From Flavobacteriales bacterium UBA7519 (GTDB lineage Bacteria; Bacteroidota; Bacteroidia; Flavobacteriales; Weeksellaceae), in NCBI GenBank assembly GCA_002476905.1, contig DLND01000209.1:1-17770 (forward strand): a stretch of DNA of 17,770 nucleotides. Reading direction: 5' to 3'. The position numbers and the translations under genes were made by a program. The notes beneath the pieces are model-generated. The model did no database searches, was not told the origin of the DNA, and worked only from the letters and a program-made list of their open reading frames with translations. This document shows positions 5,669 through 13,980 of this stretch, one piece after another. The stretch's first letter is position 1. Each line of letters starts with the position of its first letter.

Positions 5669-8600
5669 TTAACTTTCGTATAGCCAGACTCTTAATAATG
5701 ACAGCAACTGATCTATATCCACAGGTTTTGAAATATAATCTGAGGCGCCTGCAGTGATGCATTTATCCCTATCTCCTATCATCGATTTTGCAGTAACAGC
5801 AATGATCGGAAGTCTTTTATATTTTGGCAATTTTCTTATTTCTCTGATGGTCTCATAACCATCCATTTCCGGCATCATCATATCCATTAGAACCACATCA
5901 ATATCAGGATTTTTATCGATCTGCTCCAATGCCTGTTTACCATCCATTGCCAAGATCACTTCGACCTTATATTTTTCCAGAGCTTTGGTGAGTGAAAAGA
6001 TGTTGCGTGCATCATCATCAGTTATAAGAACTTTCTTACCACTTAACACCTCTGTGAGGGATCCTAAAGTTTTACTTTTGGTTTCCTCGGTATTATTTTT
6101 TTCTGCAACCAAGTGTAGAAATAGTCCCACTTCATCCAAAATTCGCTGATAAGAATGTGCTGTTTTTACAACAATAGAATCTGCATATTGCTTTATTTTT
6201 AACTCTTCCGAAGTTGATAAACTATGTTCAGTGAAAATGATTATCGGAAGATTTTCAAGACCTTCGTTGCTTTTAATAGATTCTACAATCTCATACTCTT
6301 TTCCACGGAACGCTCCGATATCTAGAATGACACAATCTACTTTATCTGAGTACAACGCTTTCACACTGTCTTCGACATTATTCTCTACAGAAAGTCCGAT
6401 ATCGTAACTGCTGAGGAAGTAAGACAATGCAGATGCATGCCTCGCATTTTCCTCCACAATCAGAACTTTCTGAGAAGATTTTCTAATGGTTTCTTCAATC
6501 TTTCTGAATACCTTATTCATTTCTTCCATCGCAACAGGCTTATTGATAAAATCAACTGCTCCTTTCATTAAGCTCTCTTGTTTAGCTCTTAAAGAAGACA
6601 TCATATGAACAGGAATATGTCTGGTAGCTGTAGTAGATTTCAGCTCATCCATCACCTGCCAACCATCTTTTACAGGTAGCTGTATATCAAGAAGAATTGC
6701 TGAAGGATGGTATTGCATGGCAGCAGACAACGCAAGATCCCCTCTTACTACTACGACTCCTTTATAATCCTGAAGCCTCGAATATTTTAGCAACGCTTTT
6801 GCAAAATTGGTATCATCTTCTACAATTAGTATTACCTTATCGCCTTCTTTGATTGCTTCTCTGTCATCATCCACATCATCGGGGATTTTTAGTGATTTTG
6901 AAGATATGATATTATCAGAAAGAATATTCTGTATAATTTCTGCATCGTCTTTGATAGTTTCTACTTTATTCTGATCTGTTTCTGTAATCTTTATATCATC
7001 TTTTATGATCACAGGAATTATCAGGCTAAAATCACTTCCTTCATTTTCTTTACTTGTTAATGTAAGTTCGCCGCCAAGTAATCTTGCAATTTCCCTGCTA
7101 ATAGAAAGTCCGAGACCTGTTCCTCCGAATTTTCTTCTCGTAGATCCATCTGCCTGTTGAAACGCTTCGAAAATTACATTTTGCTTATCTGCAGGGATTC
7201 CAATTCCGGTATCTTTCACGGAAAATATGACGAAATCCTTTTGTTTTGGATCATTCTTTATATGAAGGGTAATGCTACCTTTTGATGTGAATTTAGCTGC
7301 GTTAGAAAGCAGATTTCTCAATACCTGATCCAGCCTCAGACGGTCTGTCTCAATACTTTTATTTACATCTTCATCGATAATGATATTAAATTGTAAAGAT
7401 TTTTGCTTAAGAATAGGATCGAACAGATTTTTCAAATCTTTTACAACATCATTCAGCATAATGGTCTGATGCTCCAGTGTCATTTTACCTGATTCGATTT
7501 TCGCCAGATCCAGAATTTCATCAATCAAAGTAAGGAGACTTGTTCCAGAACTTTGGATTACTTTTGCAGACTCCACTTGATCTTCGTTCAGGTTTTCATC
7601 TGGATTTTCTGCCATTAGCCTAGAAAGTAGCAAAATAGAATTGAGCGGGGTTCGGAGTTCGTGTGACATATTCGCCAGAAACTCCGATTTATATTTGGTG
7701 CTAAGCGCCAGCTCTTCTACCTTACGCTGTATCTCGGCATTTCTTTCTGCTATCAGCATATTTTTTTCTTCCAATAACTTGGATCGCTCTTCCAGCTCTG
7801 CATTGGTCTGCATAAGTTCTTCCTGCTGTACTTTCAATTCTTCCTCAGAAGCCTGCAATTTTTGAGTCTGCGCTTCCAACTCCGTATTCAGATTTTCGAG
7901 TTCGGAATGCTGGACCATCAATTCTTCGGACTGAGTCTGAGTTTCTTCTAATAATCGTTGTTCTTGCTCTCTACCTTTTGCAGCGCCTATGGCGACAGCA
8001 ATATTTCTACTACCTTCCGCAAAATATTCTAATTTTTGATCACTGAATTTCTCGGTAGAACTCAGTTCAATAACGCCAAAATTTTGGTCGCCGGCAACTA
8101 TAGGAAGTAACAAAATACTGTTTACCTGAACCTTGCTGCTTGCAAAAGAAACTGCAAAATCAGAATCATTAATATTATTAAAAACTTTAATTTTTTTCTC
8201 CAGAAAAACCTGTCCCACCATACCTTCACCTGAGTCAAATATTTTTTTCATTCTGTCTTCCAGTCCGTATGCTGCTTTCAGTTTCAGTCTTCCATCATCG
8301 TTTAAATATATGGCCCCATTGATACAGTTTGCATACTCTATAAAATGTTTCAGCGACTCATTGCTCACATCCTTTACAGACTTGTTACCTACCAATGATT
8401 CATTGAGCAAAACAAGTCCGGTCTGTCGCCATTCACTATTATTGATTTTGTCAAAAGATTTTTTAAGAGAATCTGTCATGTGATTAAGCGACTCCACCAG
8501 ATCACCTAGGTCGTCCTGAGAATTGTCTGTCGCTTTCTGACTGTAATCTCCGTTGGCAACTTTATTTGCTATTTCCTTGATGGCGTTCACACGTCTACTG

Positions 8601-9265
8601 ATCTCCAAATCTTTAGCTTTAAGTTCTTTTTCCAGCTTATCTCTTCTGATGAGGTCAGCTCTCATTTTTCTGTAAAAGAAAGCCGTAACAATAATAGCTG
8701 CAATTGCCGAAAGTATGATGAATAAAACAGTGGTGTTAGAAGATTTTGTGAGATCTTTATTTTTGATTTCAAGCTTTTTTTCTTCATTCCTTACAAAGTC
8801 ATTGACTAACATTCTGCAACGGTCCATATATGATTTACTCATCAGGAACTGTTGTTGAGTCATCACAATGCCCTTTCTTCTGTTTTCAACAAATATTTTG
8901 ATATTATCAATATTATATTTTATATTTTTTTCTAATTTATCCAGAACTTCCCTCTGATTGTTATTATCAGTATTTAGAGCTTTTAATCTATTAATAGACT
9001 TAGGAAGTTCTTCTAAACCCTTATTGAATGGTTCCAAGAAGCTTTCTCTACCTGTTAACTGATAACCTCTATTCCCAGTTTCAATATCTAGAAGTGCTAC
9101 CAAAATATCCTTCGCAGCTGTTATTGATTTTCGGCTTGCCGTGAGTGTTTCGCGGTTTTCCATCTGATTCTGAATACTGAGATAGGAAGCTACTGAACTG
9201 GCAATAAGTATCAAGAGTGAAAAACCGACGCCTACCTGTAGATTTCTTATAATTTTCTTTGGCAT
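5669..9265 (-). CDS. Hybrid sensor histidine kinase, CHASE3-HAMP-GAF-HisKA-HATPase-3xREC
   Basis: A 1198-residue membrane hybrid kinase. In order: TM1 about 11-30; extracytoplasmic CHASE3-type helical sensor about 40-175, including DIETGNRGYQLTG; TM2 about 177-198; HAMP about 200-275; GAF about 285-430; Glu/Gln-rich coiled coil about 432-520; HisKA with phospho-His H535 (ANMSHELRTP). The HATPase has N655 in NLLSNAAKF, DTGIGIP at 685-691 and GGTGLGLS at 714-721. REC1 (about 811-925) has D860 and K909. REC2 (about 933-1050) has D982 but EE instead of DD in the acidic pocket. REC3 (about 1077-1195) has D1083-D1085, D1128 and K1180. There is no HPt or DNA-binding output. It starts 6 bases after the upstream kinase gene and is the centre of the operon. 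The stimulus is unknown. Confidence 0.93.
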   Translation of the reverse strand: MPKKIIRNLQVGVGFSLLILIASSVASYLSIQNQMENRETLTASRKSITAAKDILVALLDIETGNRGYQLTGRESFLEPFNKGLEELPKSINRLKALNTDNNNQREVLDKLEKNIKYNIDNIKIFVENRRKGIVMTQQQFLMSKSYMDRCRMLVNDFVRNEEKKLEIKNKDLTKSSNTTVLFIILSAIAAIIVTAFFYRKMRADLIRRDKLEKELKAKDLEISRRVNAIKEIANKVANGDYSQKATDNSQDDLGDLVESLNHMTDSLKKSFDKINNSEWRQTGLVLLNESLVGNKSVKDVSNESLKHFIEYANCINGAIYLNDDGRLKLKAAYGLEDRMKKIFDSGEGMVGQVFLEKKIKVFNNINDSDFAVSFASSKVQVNSILLLPIVAGDQNFGVIELSSTEKFSDQKLEYFAEGSRNIAVAIGAAKGREQEQRLLEETQTQSEELMVQHSELENLNTELEAQTQKLQASEEELKVQQEELMQTNAELEERSKLLEEKNMLIAERNAEIQRKVEELALSTKYKSEFLANMSHELRTPLNSILLLSRLMAENPDENLNEDQVESAKVIQSSGTSLLTLIDEILDLAKIESGKMTLEHQTIMLNDVVKDLKNLFDPILKQKSLQFNIIIDEDVNKSIETDRLRLDQVLRNLLSNAAKFTSKGSITLHIKNDPKQKDFVIFSVKDTGIGIPADKQNVIFEAFQQADGSTRRKFGGTGLGLSISREIARLLGGELTLTSKENEGSDFSLIIPVIIKDDIKITETDQNKVETIKDDAEIIQNILSDNIISSKSLKIPDDVDDDREAIKEGDKVILIVEDDTNFAKALLKYSRLQDYKGVVVVRGDLALSAAMQYHPSAILLDIQLPVKDGWQVMDELKSTTATRHIPVHMMSSLRAKQESLMKGAVDFINKPVAMEEMNKVFRKIEETIRKSSQKVLIVEENARHASALSYFLSSYDIGLSVENNVEDSVKALYSDKVDCVILDIGAFRGKEYEIVESIKSNEGLENLPIIIFTEHSLSTSEELKIKQYADSIVVKTAHSYQRILDEVGLFLHLVAEKNNTEETKSKTLGSLTEVLSGKKVLITDDDARNIFSLTKALEKYKVEVILAMDGKQALEQIDKNPDIDVVLMDMMMPEMDGYETIREIRKLPKYKRLPIIAVTAKSMIGDRDKCITAGASDYISKPVDIDQLLSLLRVWLYES

Positions 9266-9271
9266 AAAAAA

Positions 9272-10738
9272 TTAGTTTATTGGCAATGTAAAATAAAATG
9301 TAGAACCTTCTCCTATCTCACTGGATACACCTATGGTTCCGTGATGCTGCTTGATGATTTCCGAACAGATATAAAGACCTATTCCCATACCTTGAAACTG
9401 TAAAGAAGATTCTTCCACACGGTAAAACTTATGGAAAACATATTCCTGCTTAAAGGCTGGAATTCCTATTCCAAAATCCGTTACACTTATACGAACTTCC
9501 TTTTCATCCCAGAAGGTGGTTATAATGATCTGATTTTTTTGCGGAGAGTATTTAATCGCATTACTTAAAAAATTAATTAGAACCTGCTCTATCCTGATTT
9601 TATCAAAAGGTATGATAAAGTCCGTCTGCATACCGTGTCTTTCGATCTTAACATCTGTGCTGTTGGTATGAAGAATAGTTTCTATGGCATTCTGAATTAC
9701 CAATTCCAAATTTTCAGGTTTTTTATTGATTTTCAGTTTTCCGTTTTCAATTTTCGAGACATCGAGCAAATCGGTTATAAGACTGTTAAGCTTGTCAATC
9801 TGTTCCAGCGTTTTTTTCACATAAACCAATTCGGAGTTTTCCTCATTTTGCTTTAGTTTCCTTTCCAGCAGCTGTGTATATGCTTTAATGCTCGTAAGTG
9901 GCGTTTTCAGCTCGTGGCTGGCAATACTTAGAAAATCATCTTTTTCCTGCTCTATCCTTTTCTGATCATCAATATCCGTAAAAGTTCCGACCCAGTTTTT
10001 TACAGAATCTCCTTCAAAAACAGGTGATATCCTCAGCAGGTGATATCTGTAAAGATTTGTTTCGATATTTTTTATTCTGATTTCAAGTTCTAGAGATTTA
10101 CCTCTCTTTCTACATTCTTCGAATTCTGTTCTGATATTCTTATCTTCAGGATGTGTTTCCGGGAACTGCTGTTTGGATTCGGAGTACTGATACCACTTAC
10201 AATTGACGAAATCAACTTCTGCATTTTCATTTAGCGTAAAAGCAATTTGAGGCAATGCCTGAAGCATTAGATGAAAATGATCAATCTGAGATTTCATCGT
10301 AGCCTGAGATTCTCGTCTCCCTTTCACTTCCATTTCCAGGTTTTGCTGGTTTTTTTTGAGTGCAAGGTTATTTTCCTGAATGTTATAAAAAGTTTTTACT
10401 TTCAGCAGTAGGATATCAGGATCAATCGGTTTGGTGACATAATCTATACCACCTGATTTATAACCTTTGGTTATGAATCTTTTTTCGGTATTTACAGCGG
10501 ATAAAAAAACAATAGGAATATCCTTTGTTTTGCTATAGCCAGAAAGAGTTTCCGCAACTTCGAAGCCATCCATATCTGGCATCTGGACGTCAAGAATAAT
10601 TAGCGAATAGGTATTTGTAAGCGCTTTTACCAACGCTTTCTCACCGGAATCTGCAGTATCAACCTGAAAATTATTAGACTCTAATAACTTCTTTAAAGAA
10701 TAGATATTGTTCTGGTTATCATCGACAATTAAAACCAT
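9272..10738 (-). CDS. Response regulator-PAS-histidine kinase
   Basis: A 488-residue soluble protein with an N-terminal receiver (D6-D7, phosphoacceptor D50 in IILDVQMPDMDGF, K103). A short coiled coil (about 118-155) and a PAS-like sensor (about 155-262, ending in the PAC-like FTDIDDQKRIEQEK) follow. Then come HisKA with H275 (SIASHELKTP) and a HATPase with N393 (NFLSNAIKY), DFGIGIP at 421-427 and GMGIGLY at 450-456. It has no membrane segment. A receiver at the N-terminus means its kinase activity can be set by another kinase, plausibly the hybrid kinase encoded 6 bases downstream. It is the first gene of the operon. The start at 10738 sits right before the receiver's first strand, so it cannot be much shorter. 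Confidence 0.92.
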   Translation of the reverse strand: MVLIVDDNQNNIYSLKKLLESNNFQVDTADSGEKALVKALTNTYSLIILDVQMPDMDGFEVAETLSGYSKTKDIPIVFLSAVNTEKRFITKGYKSGGIDYVTKPIDPDILLLKVKTFYNIQENNLALKKNQQNLEMEVKGRRESQATMKSQIDHFHLMLQALPQIAFTLNENAEVDFVNCKWYQYSESKQQFPETHPEDKNIRTEFEECRKRGKSLELEIRIKNIETNLYRYHLLRISPVFEGDSVKNWVGTFTDIDDQKRIEQEKDDFLSIASHELKTPLTSIKAYTQLLERKLKQNEENSELVYVKKTLEQIDKLNSLITDLLDVSKIENGKLKINKKPENLELVIQNAIETILHTNSTDVKIERHGMQTDFIIPFDKIRIEQVLINFLSNAIKYSPQKNQIIITTFWDEKEVRISVTDFGIGIPAFKQEYVFHKFYRVEESSLQFQGMGIGLYICSEIIKQHHGTIGVSSEIGEGSTFYFTLPIN

Positions 10739-10785
10739 AGATTTTTAGACTGTACTGTTTTTATAATTTTAAGATTTTAAACGAT

Positions 10786-10793
10786 CAAAAATA
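10786..10793 (-). promoter_or_regulatory. -7 box of the signalling operon promoter
   Basis: Read on the minus strand, TATTTTTG matches TAnnTTTG exactly and lies 47 bases before the first start codon of the operon. I found no -33 TTG at standard spacing. The rest of the intergenic stretch 10794-10940 is very AT-rich and shows no other structure to me. Confidence 0.45.
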
Positions 10794-10945
10794 CTTACAA
10801 TTTTTCGATAAACTATATTTTTGAGTTATAATCAAAAAGAATAATATGTAGAAAACACATTTCTTTCGATTACAAGAAAATCTCACTAATCAAAAATCAT
10901 TCTAAAGTTGATAATTATTATTTTTTTTTCAAAAAAAGTAATTGC

Positions 10946-10977
10946 TTGAGCGGAAAAGTAGTAAAAACGTAACTTTG
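10946..10977 (+). promoter_or_regulatory. Promoter of the radical SAM gene
   Basis: TTG at 10946-10948, a 21-base spacer and TAACTTTG at 10970-10977 form a -33/-7 pair of the Bacteroidota type. The -7 box ends 15 bases before the proposed TTG start at 10993, the same spacing as at terC. It is incompatible with translation starting upstream at 10942. Confidence 0.6.
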
Positions 10978-10992
10978 CATAAAATATCATTT

Positions 10993-13188
10993 TTGAAAGA
11001 TCTCCTGCTCATAACGCCGCCATTTACCCAGCTCAACACACCATATCCAGCAACCGCTTACATCAAAGGTTTTCTGAATACCAAACAGTTTTCCAGCTTC
11101 CAGATGGATCTCGGAATTGAGGTGATTCTGCAACTATTTTCTTCCGATGGACTGCGAAAGGTCTTTAATGTAAACATCGATCATCAGCATTTATCGGAAA
11201 ATTCTGCAAGAATATGGGCGCTGAGAGAAGAATATATCTTTACGGTGGATCAAGTAATAAAGTTTCTTCAAAATCAAAACCCAACATTGGCCAGGCAGAT
11301 CTGTTCTATGAACTTCCTTCCGGAAGCGTCACGCTTCAACCAACTGGATGATCTGGAATTTGCTTTCGGGAACATGGGAATGCAGGACAAGGCCAAGCAT
11401 CTTGCAACGCTCTATCTGGAAGACCTTTCGGATTATATCGTGGAAAATATTGATGCGGACTTTGGATTCAGCAGGTATGCAGAGCGGCTGGGAAAAAGTG
11501 CCAATTTCTTTGATGAATTGTATTCTAAAATCAATGCCGAGGAAACATTTACAGATCATATCACCTTAAAAATTCTAAAAGAAAAATTAGATATTGTACA
11601 GCCAAAACTGGTTTGCTTTTCGGTGCCTTTTCCAGGTAATTTATACTCTGCTTTCCGGTGCGCAAAGTTTATAAAAAAACATTATCCACACATACAAACA
11701 GCGATGGGCGGAGGCTTCCCCAACACCGAACTTAGGGATTTAAAAGATGCCCGGGTTTTTGAATTCTTTGATTTTATTACTTTAGATGATGGAGAATTAC
11801 CTTTGGAATTAGTTATAACCGGTAGCCTCCAAAATCAAGCTAATGATGACGCAGAATTTAAAAGAACATTCCTGCTGGAAAATGGCAACGTAACTTATAA
11901 AAACAATTCTAATAGGCACGATTATAAACAATCGGAAATTGGAACACCAGATTATTCCGACCTGAAACTTAATCAGTATATTTCGGTAATAGAAGTGGCT
12001 AACCCAATGCACAGCCTATGGAGTGATGGGCGCTGGAACAAGCTCACAATGGCACACGGTTGCTACTGGGGCAAATGTACTTTCTGTGATATTTCGCTGG
12101 ATTATATTAAAATCTATGAACCGATTTCTGCCAAAATTCTGGTGGACAGAATGGAAGAATTGATTCAGCAGACCGGAGAAAACGGCTTTCACTTTGTGGA
12201 CGAAGCCGCACCGCCTGCTCTGATGAGGGAAGTCGCTCTTGAGATACTAAGGAGAAATCTTGTGGTAACCTGGTGGACGAATATCCGTTTCGAGAAAAGC
12301 TTTACCCGGGATCTATGTTTCCTGCTGAAACTCTCTGGCTGCATCGCCGTTTCCGGTGGACTGGAAGTTGCCAGTGACCGTCTTCTGAAACTCATTGATA
12401 AAGGTGTTTCTGTGGAACAGGTAGCCAGAGTTACAAGACATTTTACCGAGGCTGGAATTATGGTTCACGCTTATTTGATGTACGGTTACCCGACCCAGAC
12501 TGTTCAGGAAACGGTAGATTCCTTGGAAATGGTTCGTCAATTGTTTGAGATGGGAATTTTGCAAAGTGGCTTTTGGCATCAATTTGCGATGACGGCACAT
12601 TCTCCAGTGGGACAGAATCCAGAGGAATTTGGTGTAACACCTATCAAACAAGAAATTTTGTTTGCCAACAACGACATCGATTTTGTTGATAAAACCGGAA
12701 TCGATCATAGCAAATTCAGTTATGGACTGAAGAAATCTTTGTTCAATTATATGCACGGCATCAACTTCGAAATGCCTTTGCAGGATTGGTTTGACTTCAA
12801 AATTCCGAGAACTACGATTGATCCCGATTATATTCATGATTGTCTTTTGGACGAAGAAGAATTCAGTTTCAAAGCCAATTCAAAAGTGATTTTTACTAAA
12901 CAAATATCTTTTACCAATCAAATTACCAAAACCAAAAAAGGCAATTCTTGGAAACTGACGCAGCTCACATTCCATTTAAAAACCAATATTGTGAAAATTG
13001 AACTGGATCAGGTAAAAGCACAGTGGCTTCTTGAGATTATCAACTCATACAGCATAGAAAATTCAAAAAAACTGACGCTTCTGCAACTCAAAAATCAGTA
13101 TGAAGAACATTTGGAAGACTTCGAGTTATTCTGGTTCTCAAAACCGATGCAGCAGTTGAAGGAAAATGGCATTATTCTTAGTTTGTAA
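10993..13188 (+). CDS. B12-binding-type radical SAM protein, unusual CX4CX2C motif
   Basis: A radical SAM enzyme of 731 residues from a TTG start at 10993 (protein begins LKDLLLITPPFTQLNTPYPA, first residue Met in vivo). I chose this start because the family begins at this KD-LLITPP segment and a promoter lies directly upstream. The open frame runs back to a TTG at 10942. The N-terminal half ends in a B12-binding-like Rossmann segment (about 197-275: VCFSVPFPGNLY, MGGGFPNTEL, DDGELPLELV). I do not see the DxHxxG cobalamin His motif. The radical SAM core (about 345-560) has C357-YWGK-C362-TF-C365, a CX4CX2C spacing rather than CX3CX2C, then GFHFVDEAAPP and SGGLEVASDRLL. The C-terminal ~170 residues are not recognised. 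It is followed after 29 bases by a DUF1826-like gene, probably cotranscribed. The substrate is unknown; methylation, tailoring of a peptide or a lipid-type substrate are all open. Confidence 0.85.
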   Translation: MKDLLLITPPFTQLNTPYPATAYIKGFLNTKQFSSFQMDLGIEVILQLFSSDGLRKVFNVNIDHQHLSENSARIWALREEYIFTVDQVIKFLQNQNPTLARQICSMNFLPEASRFNQLDDLEFAFGNMGMQDKAKHLATLYLEDLSDYIVENIDADFGFSRYAERLGKSANFFDELYSKINAEETFTDHITLKILKEKLDIVQPKLVCFSVPFPGNLYSAFRCAKFIKKHYPHIQTAMGGGFPNTELRDLKDARVFEFFDFITLDDGELPLELVITGSLQNQANDDAEFKRTFLLENGNVTYKNNSNRHDYKQSEIGTPDYSDLKLNQYISVIEVANPMHSLWSDGRWNKLTMAHGCYWGKCTFCDISLDYIKIYEPISAKILVDRMEELIQQTGENGFHFVDEAAPPALMREVALEILRRNLVVTWWTNIRFEKSFTRDLCFLLKLSGCIAVSGGLEVASDRLLKLIDKGVSVEQVARVTRHFTEAGIMVHAYLMYGYPTQTVQETVDSLEMVRQLFEMGILQSGFWHQFAMTAHSPVGQNPEEFGVTPIKQEILFANNDIDFVDKTGIDHSKFSYGLKKSLFNYMHGINFEMPLQDWFDFKIPRTTIDPDYIHDCLLDEEEFSFKANSKVIFTKQISFTNQITKTKKGNSWKLTQLTFHLKTNIVKIELDQVKAQWLLEIINSYSIENSKKLTLLQLKNQYEEHLEDFELFWFSKPMQQLKENGIILSL

Positions 13189-13217
13189 TTATACGTTAAT
13201 TTTATATTAGTATTAAT

Positions 13218-13916
13218 ATGTCTGAGACAATTTCTAACCATCATCAAATCAAGAAAGTTTCCTCCTTTAAGGAACTAATAGATATGGAGTTCCAAGGTGA
13301 CAACAATGCGATCTGCTGGCAAAGAAATTTGGTTGGAGATTTTGGAGAAATCGTTTCCAAACTTGAACTGAAAGACAACATCACAGAAGTTTCTGTTGAA
13401 GATTTAGAAAATCTGAGACTCACAGACAATGGTGAGCTTGCAAGAGAAATTATCTTAAATGATTTACGATTATTAGCTGATTTTGGAGCATCGCCATCCC
13501 TTAATTTGATTAAAAATTACGAACGTGATGATGAGTTAGATTTCATCTCAACCGACGTCTATTCTTATCATGTAGATCGCTCACCTATCGCTACCAGCAC
13601 ATTTCTCTGCACTTATTTTGGTGCAGCAAGTGACATATTGCCCAATGATCAGGCGATTCAAAAAATTCTGGTTCCTGAAGTCCGTGAAAAACTAAAAAAA
13701 CTGTACGATGGCAAAGAGGAAGATTTTGATGCTTTTTTGAAAGCGTATTATTTTGATTTACATTACCAGCCGAAAACCAACGCCCATCCCATCAATCTCG
13801 GTTTGGGAAATCTCTGGCGTTTGTCTGTAGATCATCCGGAGCAGACAGTGCCGCCGTGTGTCCATCGTGCTCCGGTAGAAAACGATGGCGAATATCGGTT
13901 GCTTTTGATTTGTTGA
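13218..13916 (+). CDS. DUF1826-like protein with HxD...H...R motif
   Basis: A 232-residue soluble protein with no signal peptide or membrane segment. The pattern YHVDRSP-(x)n-FLCTYFGAASDILP (about 117-142) and the C-terminal CVHRAPVENDGEYRLLLIC (214-232) resemble what I remember of the DUF1826 family, including an N-terminal segment with a conserved Trp (AICWQRNL, about 31-38). The assignment is by motif memory only. H118, D120 and H216, followed by R227, have the order of the metal and cosubstrate ligands of Fe(II)/2-oxoglutarate dioxygenases (HxD...H...R). This suggests, without proving, a metal-binding cupin-like fold. It lies 29 bases after the radical SAM gene with no terminator between, so the two probably act in one pathway. 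A strong terminator follows. Confidence 0.6.
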   Translation: MSETISNHHQIKKVSSFKELIDMEFQGDNNAICWQRNLVGDFGEIVSKLELKDNITEVSVEDLENLRLTDNGELAREIILNDLRLLADFGASPSLNLIKNYERDDELDFISTDVYSYHVDRSPIATSTFLCTYFGAASDILPNDQAIQKILVPEVREKLKKLYDGKEEDFDAFLKAYYFDLHYQPKTNAHPINLGLGNLWRLSVDHPEQTVPPCVHRAPVENDGEYRLLLIC

Positions 13917-13936
13917 AACTGTCTGTATTATAAAAC

Positions 13937-13960
13937 AAAACCTGCTCTACAGCAGGTTTT
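13937..13960. terminator. Hairpin terminator after the radical SAM/DUF1826 unit
   Basis: A perfect 10-bp stem, AAAACCTGCT and AGCAGGTTTT, encloses the loop CTAC. It lies 20 bases after the DUF1826-like stop. Its A and T flanks let it also serve the minus-strand transporter remnant on the other side. Confidence 0.85.
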
Positions 13961-13980
13961 CATATTTATAAAGTAAAATG

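Noticed and set aside
7641..8483. Plus-strand open frames within the hybrid kinase gene (7641-7865, 8133-8483)
   Set aside because: They are antisense to conserved coiled-coil and GAF coding sequence, Ser/Phe-rich as expected of antisense frames, and have no recognisable domain.
11682..11690. Perfect DnaA box TTATCCACA inside the radical SAM gene
   Set aside because: It is a single copy within conserved coding sequence with no neighbouring boxes, so chance is the best explanation. It is kept as a caution for the 2684-2762 cluster.
12313..12837. 174-codon open frame antisense to the radical SAM gene
   Set aside because: It lies wholly inside a well-supported gene on the other strand, has no promoter or family motif, and its composition fits a shadow frame.
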